NCBI RefSeq assembly: GCF_026013415.1 | Contig: NZ_JAPDOK010000003.1 | Location: forward strand, 248,001 to 312,000 | Source of the DNA: Sphingomonas caeni | Lineage (GTDB): Bacteria > Pseudomonadota > Alphaproteobacteria > Sphingomonadales > Sphingomonadaceae | Reading direction: 5' to 3' | DNA length: 64,000 nt | Shown here: piece by piece, positions 46,024 through 53,240 of the stretch | How the letters are laid out: the number at the start of each line of letters is the position of its first letter | Position numbering within the stretch: the stretch's first letter is position 1 | Translations under genes and position numbers: made by a program | The notes under the pieces: generated by a model | The model's database searches: none | What the model was told of the DNA's origin: nothing | Seen by the model: only the letters and a program-made list of their open reading frames with translations

Positions 46024-47988
46024 ATGAACTTATCTCAATTCACGCTCGACGCCGTGCCGGCGAACGCCAAATTGTACGTCTATCTGACCGGCACCACGAC
46101 GGCTGCGACCTATTATACCGACGCGGCCGGCACCACCGCGGGCAGCAACCCGCAAAGCGCCGGCGTCGCGGGTATGTTCGCGCCGATCTATCTCGATCCG
46201 TCGATCACCTATCGCATCAAGGTGACCGATAGTGCGGGTACGACGACGCTGTACGACATCGATCCGGTCCGCGTGTACGACGAAGGCACCGCCGATGGCG
46301 TGCTGGTGATCCGCAGCCGCGATGCGGCGAAGAAGCGCACCGCGCCGGAGACGGTCACGGCGATCTACACCACGGGCTACGCCGCCACCGGCGATCGCGG
46401 CCAGGCACTGTACAAGCGCGTCGCTTCGGTGCCGTCGCACAATGGCTGGCTGCGCACCGCCGAAGGCACCTATTGGGAGCTGAGCGAGAATATCCTCAAC
46501 CCCTTCATGTTCGGCGCGAAGGGCGACAATTCGACCAACGACAGCGCCGCGATCCAGGCGATGTTCGACTTCGTCACCGCGAAGGGCACGCCCTATCCGG
46601 TCAACTTCATGGGCGCGAAATATTATGTCCATGACCCGCTGCTGCTGCCCAAGGTGTCGGTCTTCACCCAGATGGACATCGACGGCGCCGGCGCGACGCT
46701 GCGCACCGACCAGGCGATCACGATCCTCGGCTGTCCGCCGCTTGCGACCCAGTCGGCCGCGGACGTCGCGATCGGCCAGAATGCCTTCGACATCCACAAC
46801 ATCAATTTCGAGGGCAATCAGACCACGGGGCAGGTCGGCCTGCACCTGATGGCGACCTATACCTCGGTCGTCCGGTCCTGTTATTTCGCCAATCTGGATT
46901 ATGGCTCGATCGGCACCTTCTGCATCGCCAGCGCGTGGCGCGACAACCGCTATTTCTACTGCGTGAAGCGCGCCGCGGTGATCCAGGCGGCCGACTCCTT
47001 CCTGACCGGCTCGCTGCTGTGGACCAGCGCGACGGTCAGCGGATCGGGTTGCAATGTCAGCGTCTTCGACAATTGCCGCGTGTTCGGCCATCCCTCGCAG
47101 GATTCGGCGTTCGGCATCTTCGGTTCCGACGCGGTGCGGATGAGCGGCTGCATTTCCGAAGGCGCGGGCGCCAAGTACGACCTGCACTTCGACTATCAGG
47201 GCGCGACCACGATCAAGCAGTTCCATGTCCACATGTTCCATGCCGAGGCGCCGAGCTCGAAGCTCAACTTCAAGATCCGCGCCACCGGCCAGGTGGTGAT
47301 CGACACGCTGTGGACCCAATATCCCGCCGCCATCTACGACGCCAAGGACTCGGTGAACTGCGACATCCTGATCAAGGGCATCAATTATCTCGGCAATCCG
47401 CCGGTACCGGGCGGCACCTACAATGCGGTCACCAACCCCAATCCGTACGGCCGCTGGTTCTATCATGCGGGGGGCAACGGCTATGGCGCGGCGACCGAGG
47501 GCAGCGGATCGAGCGGCATCACCTGGCGCTTCGAGGACTGCTATGGCAGCGCCTATGTCCAGTTCAGCGATCCCGCCAAATGGGAAGGCGGGGTGCTGCC
47601 GGTCGTGCTCAACGTTCGCGGTGCGCTGGCCTCGAACGGCGGCGTGGGCGAATATTCGAACGCGCCGATCAAGGTGAACGGCGAGCTGTACCTGAAGGAC
47701 GGCACCAAGATCCTGGGCCTGCAGCAGGGCATCGTCTCATCGACCACGACCAGCATCGCGGCCAATTCGAGCGTGACCGAGGTCTTCGCGGTCACCGGCA
47801 TCAAGTGGAACAAGCAGTCGGTGATCGTCCACCCCTATAACAGCGCCGTGCCGCCGGCGGGGATCGTGTGGCAGGCCTGGATCGAGGGCGACGACGAGTT
47901 CCGGATGCGTTTCACCAACGTCACCGGATCGACGCTGTCGCTGACCAGCGGGGCGAACTGGCGCTATTGCGCGCCGCGTTACGCCTGA
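46024..47988 (+). CDS. Tail-spike-like beta-helix protein with phage neck domain (paralogue B)
   Basis: 654 residues from ATG 46024 (AAGGA upstream). Residues 1-90 look like the particle-binding neck of phage tail proteins: YVYLTGTTTAATYYTDAAGT, then FAPIYLDPSITYRIKV and TLYDIDPVR. From 123 (GDRGQALYKRV) it follows paralogue A: LNPFMFGAKGDNSTNDSAAI (the end of the typical spike opening), FGIFGSDAVR, GRWFYHAGGNGYGAATE and a C-terminal domain ending WRYCAPRYA. No signal peptide. There are no other phage, tailocin or secretion genes nearby, so what the neck would attach to is unknown. Ends at a strong terminator. Confidence 0.8.
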   Translation: MNLSQFTLDAVPANAKLYVYLTGTTTAATYYTDAAGTTAGSNPQSAGVAGMFAPIYLDPSITYRIKVTDSAGTTTLYDIDPVRVYDEGTADGVLVIRSRDAAKKRTAPETVTAIYTTGYAATGDRGQALYKRVASVPSHNGWLRTAEGTYWELSENILNPFMFGAKGDNSTNDSAAIQAMFDFVTAKGTPYPVNFMGAKYYVHDPLLLPKVSVFTQMDIDGAGATLRTDQAITILGCPPLATQSAADVAIGQNAFDIHNINFEGNQTTGQVGLHLMATYTSVVRSCYFANLDYGSIGTFCIASAWRDNRYFYCVKRAAVIQAADSFLTGSLLWTSATVSGSGCNVSVFDNCRVFGHPSQDSAFGIFGSDAVRMSGCISEGAGAKYDLHFDYQGATTIKQFHVHMFHAEAPSSKLNFKIRATGQVVIDTLWTQYPAAIYDAKDSVNCDILIKGINYLGNPPVPGGTYNAVTNPNPYGRWFYHAGGNGYGAATEGSGSSGITWRFEDCYGSAYVQFSDPAKWEGGVLPVVLNVRGALASNGGVGEYSNAPIKVNGELYLKDGTKILGLQQGIVSSTTTSIAANSSVTEVFAVTGIKWNKQSVIVHPYNSAVPPAGIVWQAWIEGDDEFRMRFTNVTGSTLSLTSGANWRYCAPRYA

Positions 47989-48006
47989 TTTTCGCAGGAC
48001 TATCGG

Positions 48007-48041
48007 AAGGGGCCGTGGCGGAAACGCCGCGGTCCTTTTTG
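48007..48041 (+). terminator. Rho-independent terminator after paralogue B
   Basis: Stem GGGGCCGTGGCG / CGCCGCGGTCC with a GAAA tetraloop, followed by TTTTTG. One of the clearest terminators in the window. Confidence 0.88.
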
Positions 48042-48045
48042 TATC

Positions 48046-48065
48046 ATATAAAGATATCTTTATAT
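48046..48065 (+). promoter_or_regulatory. Perfect 20-bp palindrome upstream of ahcY
   Basis: ATATAAAGAT followed by its exact reverse complement ATCTTTATAT, just after the terminator and 95 bases before the ahcY start. It stands out in GC-rich DNA. ArsR-family regulators bind sites of this kind, and the ArsR-type SahR is known to control ahcY in proteobacteria; the assignment to SahR is inference and no sahR gene is in the window. Confidence 0.65.
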
Positions 48066-48159
48066 TTCGATTGCGCGCCTCCATCTAACCCTGTAGGGGC
48101 GCGGGCATCGTGGCCGGGATGCGATTCCGGCCCGCAGATTCCCAATGGAGAACGCAGCA

Positions 48160-49575
48160 GTGGCTACCGTCGTCGACAAACCCGACTATGTGATCGCGGA
48201 CATCGCGCTGGCCGATTTCGGCCGCAAGGAAATCGAGATCGCCGAGACCGAGATGCCGGGCCTGATGGCGCTGCGGCAGGAATTCGGCGCGTCGCAGCCG
48301 CTCAAGGGCGCGCGGATCACCGGTTCGCTCCACATGACGATCCAGACCGCGGTGCTGATCGAGACACTGACCGCGCTCGGCGCGCAGGTCCGCTGGGCGA
48401 CGTGCAACATCTTCTCGACCCAGGACCATGCCGCCGCCGCGATCGCCGCGACCGGCGTGCCGGTGTTCGCGGTGAAGGGCGAGAGCCTGGCCGAATATTG
48501 GGACTATGTCGGCGACATCTTCAACTGGGGCGCCGACACCGACGGCACCACCGCCAACATCATCCTCGACGACGGCGGCGACGCGACGATGTTTGCGCTT
48601 TGGGGCGCCAAGCTCGAGGCCGGCCACACGCTGGGCGAGCCCGAGAATGACGAGGAAGTCGAGTTCCAGCGCGCGCTCAAGGCGTTCATCGCCAAGTACC
48701 CCGGCTACCTCACCGAGACGGTCAAGAACCTGAAGGGCGTTTCGGAAGAGACCACCACCGGCGTCCACCGCCTGTACGAGATCGCCAAGAAGGGCGAGCT
48801 GCCCTTCCCGGCGATCAACGTCAACGACAGCGTCACCAAGTCGAAGTTCGACAACCTTTACGGCTGCAAGGAGTCGCTGGTCGATGCGATCCGCCGCGCC
48901 ACCGACGTCATGCTCGCCGGCAAGGTCGCCTGCGTCGCGGGCTTCGGCGATGTCGGCAAGGGCTCGGCCCAGTCGCTCCGCAACGGCGGCGCGCGCGTGA
49001 TGGTCACCGAAATCGACCCGATCTGCGCGCTGCAGGCGGCGATGGAGGGCTTCGAGGTCGTGACGATGGAAGAGGCGGTCAAGCGCGCCGACATCTTCTG
49101 CACCGCGACGGGCAATGCCGACGTCATCACCGCCGATCACATGAAGGCGATGAAGCCGATGTCGATCGTGTGCAACATCGGCCACTTCGACAGCGAGATC
49201 CAGATCGCCGCGCTCAGCAACTATGAGTGGACCGAAGTGAAGCCGGGCACCGATCTGGTGAAGTTCCCCGACGGCAAGCAGATCATCGTGCTCGCCAAGG
49301 GCCGCCTGGTGAACCTGGGCTGCGCGACCGGCCATCCGTCGTTCGTGATGTCGGCCAGCTTCACTAACCAGACGCTGGCGCAGATCGAGCTGTGGACCAA
49401 GGGCGAGCAGTATCAGAACCAGGTCTATGTGCTTCCCAAGCATCTCGATGAGAAGGTCGCGGCGTTGCACCTCGAGAAGCTGGGCGTGAACCTGTCGAAG
49501 CTGACCCCGAAGCAGGCCGGCTATATCGGCGTGCCGGTCGAGGGGCCGTTCAAGCCGGATCACTACCGCTACTGA
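48160..49575 (+). CDS. ahcY: S-adenosylhomocysteine hydrolase
   Basis: NAD-dependent enzyme splitting SAH to adenosine and homocysteine, closing the methyl cycle. I take GTG 48160 as start because GGAG lies nine bases before it and the product begins [20 protein letters not shown] 48145 (five codons longer) is possible but lacks such a site. Seen: [37 protein letters not shown], the NAD-binding [26 protein letters not shown] and the C-terminal FKPDHYRY. Full length at 471 residues. Ends at a clear terminator. Confidence 0.97.
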   Translation: MATVVDKPDYVIADIALADFGRKEIEIAETEMPGLMALRQEFGASQPLKGARITGSLHMTIQTAVLIETLTALGAQVRWATCNIFSTQDHAAAAIAATGVPVFAVKGESLAEYWDYVGDIFNWGADTDGTTANIILDDGGDATMFALWGAKLEAGHTLGEPENDEEVEFQRALKAFIAKYPGYLTETVKNLKGVSEETTTGVHRLYEIAKKGELPFPAINVNDSVTKSKFDNLYGCKESLVDAIRRATDVMLAGKVACVAGFGDVGKGSAQSLRNGGARVMVTEIDPICALQAAMEGFEVVTMEEAVKRADIFCTATGNADVITADHMKAMKPMSIVCNIGHFDSEIQIAALSNYEWTEVKPGTDLVKFPDGKQIIVLAKGRLVNLGCATGHPSFVMSASFTNQTLAQIELWTKGEQYQNQVYVLPKHLDEKVAALHLEKLGVNLSKLTPKQAGYIGVPVEGPFKPDHYRY

Positions 49576-49602
49576 GTTGACCGCGGGAAATCGCCGCATA
49601 GA

Positions 49603-49640
49603 AGAAAGGCCGGGGCAATGCTCCGGCCTTTTCTGTTATC
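49603..49640 (+). terminator. Rho-independent terminator after ahcY
   Basis: AGAAAGGCCGGGGC pairs with GCTCCGGCCTTTTCT around AAT, followed by GTTATC. A-rich before and T-rich after, so possibly bidirectional. Confidence 0.88.
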
Positions 49641-49748
49641 AACCAAAATGGTCCAAATACTGATCCATTAATTTTCGTGACGGCCTTGAAATGACAATGA
49701 TGTGGTGAAAGCATTCCCCTGCGAGTCGTCGGCATTCTGGAGGGGATT

Positions 49749-50915
49749 ATGCTTGCACCGGACAGCAAGGACTTCGTGCGCGCGTTGAGCCGGGCGGAGG
49801 AAGCGCGGCGCGATCATGTCACGATCATGCACGCCATCCTCAATAGCGAGATTCCGCCGCTCGAGCCTGACGAGCCATGGCGCCAGACGTTCGAGCAGGG
49901 GCTCTTCAAGGTCAAGCAGCAGGGCCGCCAATGGGTGACGGTGGAGTCGCCCGCCTTTTTCGGCATGATGACCCAGTCGGTGATCGACTATTCCAATGAT
50001 TTCACCTCGATCGCGCAGTTGATGCACCTCGCCCGCGAGGATGAGGAAGGCGCCGCCAAGGCGCTGCTGGCGCGGCTTCAGCGGCAGCGCCTCTTGGCCG
50101 CGAATACGTCGGCTGCGCTTTCCGAGGCGGCGGCGTCGACAGACCGGCTGCGCGGCCTGGTCCGGACGCTCAAGCCGCAGCTCACCGCAGCCCGCAAGGA
50201 CGCCGACGCCAAGCACAAGACCGATGCCGGCGCGGTGCGCAAGCTCGAGGCCGAGCTGCATGCGCTGCTCAAGGAACTCGAGGTGGCCAATGTCCGGCTC
50301 GACGACGCCTCGCCCGGCTCGAAGCTGAGCAAGGGCGCCGAGACCGCGAAAGCGGTGTTGTGGCCCGCCAGCGGCGGGATCGTCACCAATATCGCCACGG
50401 TGTTCTGGAAGAAGCAGGCGATCTCCAGCTCGCTGATCACGACCAAGGTGCTGACCAAGGGCGCGCCGGCGGCGCTGCTGATGGCGCTCGTGATGCTGGC
50501 TTATTGGCAATATACCTCGAACACCGCGCTCAAGGAGGCGCGCGACAAGATCGAACAGGTGGTGGCCAAGATCAGCGCGATCTCGCAGGTGAGCCAGAAG
50601 ATGGTGGTGAGCCAGGCGGTGTCGCACAATCTGGACGCGCTGCGCGACAGCCTCGAGGCGCCGAGCGAGGCATCGACGGCGCTGATCGTGATGTGGAATG
50701 CCGAAATCGCGAAACTCGATTCGGCGATCGATGCGCTCCGGGCGGGCGATCCGCCGGGCAGGATCGCCGAGCTTCGCCAGATCGACGCCGCCGCGGCGAT
50801 CTGGCGCGGGCTCTCCGAAACCGCGAAGAAGATCCAGGATTCGCTGCTGACCGCCGCCCCGCCGCCCGAGATCGAGCGGATCGAGGTCACGCCGGCGCTG
50901 CGCGTGGTCGCCTGA
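49749..50915 (+). CDS. Candidate alpha-pore-forming toxin component 1
   Basis: 388 residues, GGAGGGGA six bases before the ATG, no signal peptide. Almost entirely helical by composition: an N-terminal part with QWVTVESPAFFGMMTQ and VIDYSNDF (78-85), a coiled-coil from about 105 to 190, one strongly hydrophobic segment (GAPAALLMALVMLAYWQY, about 238-256) and a second helical part ending near IDAAAAIWRGLSETAKKIQ. The W...P...I-x-Y-S-N-x-F pattern and the single hydrophobic stretch between long helices match what I know of HBL/NHE and XaxA-type alpha-pore-forming toxins. The family call is inference. First gene of a three-gene operon behind the ahcY terminator. Confidence 0.6.
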   Translation: MLAPDSKDFVRALSRAEEARRDHVTIMHAILNSEIPPLEPDEPWRQTFEQGLFKVKQQGRQWVTVESPAFFGMMTQSVIDYSNDFTSIAQLMHLAREDEEGAAKALLARLQRQRLLAANTSAALSEAAASTDRLRGLVRTLKPQLTAARKDADAKHKTDAGAVRKLEAELHALLKELEVANVRLDDASPGSKLSKGAETAKAVLWPASGGIVTNIATVFWKKQAISSSLITTKVLTKGAPAALLMALVMLAYWQYTSNTALKEARDKIEQVVAKISAISQVSQKMVVSQAVSHNLDALRDSLEAPSEASTALIVMWNAEIAKLDSAIDALRAGDPPGRIAELRQIDAAAAIWRGLSETAKKIQDSLLTAAPPPEIERIEVTPALRVVA

Positions 50916-50968
50916 GCGGGCGACCCGCTCGCCCGTCGTTTCCGTCTATTGCCGAACAGGGGGAAGTC

Positions 50969-52207
50969 ATGGCCGAACCAGCCGAACTGAAGATCAAATC
51001 CGCACCCGATTCGAGCGTTGCGCCGCCGGCCGCCACGCCCGCGCTGCTCAATGCCCAGGCGAGCTCCGCGGCGATCGTGACCGCCTATTGCTATTCGCTG
51101 CTGGACCTCGAGCCGCGCCCGCATCCCGACGGCGGCGCTGGCCCGGCCTGGTTCGCGGAGAGCAAGGCAGCACTGGACCTTGCGAAGGTCCAGGCCAAGG
51201 ACTGGGTGACGAATCTGCGGCCCGAGATCTTCTCGAAAGTGCCACTGGCGATCATCAACTATTCGAACAACTTCATGGGCACCGCTGCTGAGATCGAAAC
51301 GATCCTGAACGCGGTCCGGGAGCGCCGTAAGACCGCGAAGGCGATCCGCGCCGGGATCAAGAACAAGACCGTTCCCGCCGGAACCTCGATCCCCGAGGTG
51401 AACCTGAGCGATGATGAGCTGGATTTGCTGAAGAAGCTCGTCAGGCGGCTCAGCAAAGCGCTGACCGATCAGGAAAAGGTGATCCTCAAGCTCCAGCAGG
51501 ACCTCCAGAAGTTCACCAACGCGCTGATCGATCAGCACGGCGCGTTCAAGCGCGCCGCCCAGGCCGCGAGCACCGAAAAGGCGAAGAGCGACGTCCGGCT
51601 GAAGGAGTATCAGGAGCTCAAAAAGCAGATCGAGCAGAATCTCGCGAATGCCCGCAAGGCGAAGGAAACCAGCGGTTGGCTCGCGATCGGCGCGGTCATC
51701 GTGGTCGGCATCGCCACGATCGTCACCGCGGGTTGGGCGCTGGTTGCCATCGCAGTGATCGGTGCGGGCGTCTACGGCTATGGTCTCTATAGCGGCATCA
51801 GGGCCAAGCAGATGATGGAAGCCGACATGGTCCGGCTGGGTGAGCTGGCGGGCAAGCTCTCCGACGAGCAGAAGCTCCACAGCTGGCTCGAAAACACGGG
51901 CTCCGCCTTCGACACGATCGTGACCGAGAATGAGAAGGCCAGCAAGGCGATGGGCGACGTGCTGGCGATGTGGAGCACGCTCAAGGGCAAGCTCGCCGCG
52001 GTACTCAAGGCGATTACCGCGATCGAAAAGCGCACCGAGGGCAAGCCCGAGGACGGCGAGCCGGAGGAGGACCCCGAATTCGACGCGCTGAGCGCCCAGC
52101 TCGACCTCAACCTGTCGCGGGAGAGCTGGCGTCAGCTGGTCGAGTTCGCCAACAAGATGCATGCAACCACCATCGTCAAGGCCGAGATCGCGACGAAGGC
52201 GGCCTGA
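50969..52207 (+). CDS. Candidate alpha-pore-forming toxin component 2 (HBL-like)
   Basis: 412 residues from ATG 50969 (GGGGGA upstream). Has the strongest family resemblance of the three: KDWVTNLRPEIFSKVPLAII then INYSNNF (96-102), a long coiled-coil around 125-230, a hydrophobic hairpin at about 235-278 (WLAIGAVIVVGIATIVTAGW and a second half rich in Ala, Val, Gly and Tyr), then a returning helix and a C-terminal NLSRESWRQLVEFANKM. A double hydrophobic hairpin between two long helices is the membrane-inserting head of HBL-B/NheB-type toxins. No signal peptide, so release would need lysis or another route. Confidence 0.65.
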   Translation: MAEPAELKIKSAPDSSVAPPAATPALLNAQASSAAIVTAYCYSLLDLEPRPHPDGGAGPAWFAESKAALDLAKVQAKDWVTNLRPEIFSKVPLAIINYSNNFMGTAAEIETILNAVRERRKTAKAIRAGIKNKTVPAGTSIPEVNLSDDELDLLKKLVRRLSKALTDQEKVILKLQQDLQKFTNALIDQHGAFKRAAQAASTEKAKSDVRLKEYQELKKQIEQNLANARKAKETSGWLAIGAVIVVGIATIVTAGWALVAIAVIGAGVYGYGLYSGIRAKQMMEADMVRLGELAGKLSDEQKLHSWLENTGSAFDTIVTENEKASKAMGDVLAMWSTLKGKLAAVLKAITAIEKRTEGKPEDGEPEEDPEFDALSAQLDLNLSRESWRQLVEFANKMHATTIVKAEIATKAA

Positions 52208-52211
52208 CCCG

Positions 52212-53159
52212 ATGAACGCCGTGCGCGAGCAAAGGCTGAATCTCGCCGCGGCGGTGAGCGCGGTGGCAAAGAGCATCGATCCGATCCTCGCGCTCGACGC
52301 CCGGCGCTATTGGATGGCGGGCACCACCACACGGACCTTGCTCGATTTCCAGACGCTGCTGGGATCGTGGCGCAACGAGATCCGTCCGGCGCTCGAGCGC
52401 GAACTGCCGGAAGAGACGGCGCGTGCGCATCCCGTCGTGGTCGGCGGGATCGAGGCAGTGCGCGAGGCGATACCGCCCAAGGGCGCGCGGCGGGGAATCG
52501 ACCCGACCCGGCTCGCGCCGATCGTCGAGCGGTTCGCCAGCGTACAGGCGGCTGTCGATCCGCCGATCCGTCGCGCCGGCTCGCTGCGCGCCCGATTCCT
52601 CGCCTTTCACCAAGCCGTGCTCGACAATCATCCCAAAGTTGAGAATGTCTTCAAGGCGGAGGGGAGACGGCGGAGCGTCGAGCGGACCAGCTTGGTCTCC
52701 GATCGCCAGCTCGCCGAGGATCGCGTCCGGCAGATCGATCGTGTCCAGCGCGGCTTGCCACGGCGCCGCACCGAGGATGAGGAGATCGAGGGCGAGCCGG
52801 TGTGGCGTCCGTCGCGCTTTCCGCGCGGCCCCTCGCCGGGCGAGGGCGAGCGCGAAGTGGCGCGGCTCAAGGCCGAATTTGCTCGCCAGGATGCGCAGCA
52901 TCAGGAATATCTGCGCGAATATAACGAGATGCTGGATTTCATCGATTGCGGCGACGCGTTCGCCAGTGGCCGGCTGGCGCTGATGGAGGAGCTGACTCGC
53001 ATCGCGATGATGACCCAGGTGGTGAAGGACCGTGCCGGGGCGGTCGCTCAGGCGCTTTCCGGCGCGCGCGAGGAGATCGATCTCGACCTGGTCGGCCTCG
53101 GCCTCAACGAGACCAAGGCGGCGTGGGATGATTTCGCAGGCTATGTTCGCCGTATCTGA
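52212..53159 (+). CDS. Third gene of the toxin-like operon, soluble helical protein
   Basis: 315 residues from ATG 52212, four bases after the previous stop. No hydrophobic segment; many Arg and Glu. A central stretch (RTEDEEIEGEPVWRPSRFPR) is probably disordered, followed by a helical half with EREVARLKAEFARQDAQHQE. The C-terminus GLNETKAAWDDFAGYVRRI resembles the Trp-containing C-terminal helices of the two genes before it. It could be a third, soluble toxin component, a chaperone, or an immunity protein. I do not recognise the family on its own. Confidence 0.5.
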   Translation: MNAVREQRLNLAAAVSAVAKSIDPILALDARRYWMAGTTTRTLLDFQTLLGSWRNEIRPALERELPEETARAHPVVVGGIEAVREAIPPKGARRGIDPTRLAPIVERFASVQAAVDPPIRRAGSLRARFLAFHQAVLDNHPKVENVFKAEGRRRSVERTSLVSDRQLAEDRVRQIDRVQRGLPRRRTEDEEIEGEPVWRPSRFPRGPSPGEGEREVARLKAEFARQDAQHQEYLREYNEMLDFIDCGDAFASGRLALMEELTRIAMMTQVVKDRAGAVAQALSGAREEIDLDLVGLGLNETKAAWDDFAGYVRRI

Positions 53160-53240
53160 CTGGAGGTTTCGGCGGTTTTCGCCCGGCCATGTATTGGACA
53201 GTCGCGTCTGAGACCCTAAGGGTCCAGGCATGATTCCACG

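Noticed and set aside
44095..47988. A prophage remnant or complete tail cassette
   Set aside because: Only the two spike-like genes are phage-like. No capsid, portal, terminase, tape measure, sheath, lysis or integrase gene, and no attachment-site duplication was seen on either side.
48066..48159. SAM or SAH riboswitch upstream of ahcY
   Set aside because: I looked for paired elements typical of SAM-II or SAH riboswitches in the leader and found only a short GC-rich stem possibility. The palindrome upstream is better explained as a protein-binding site. A covariance-model search would settle it.
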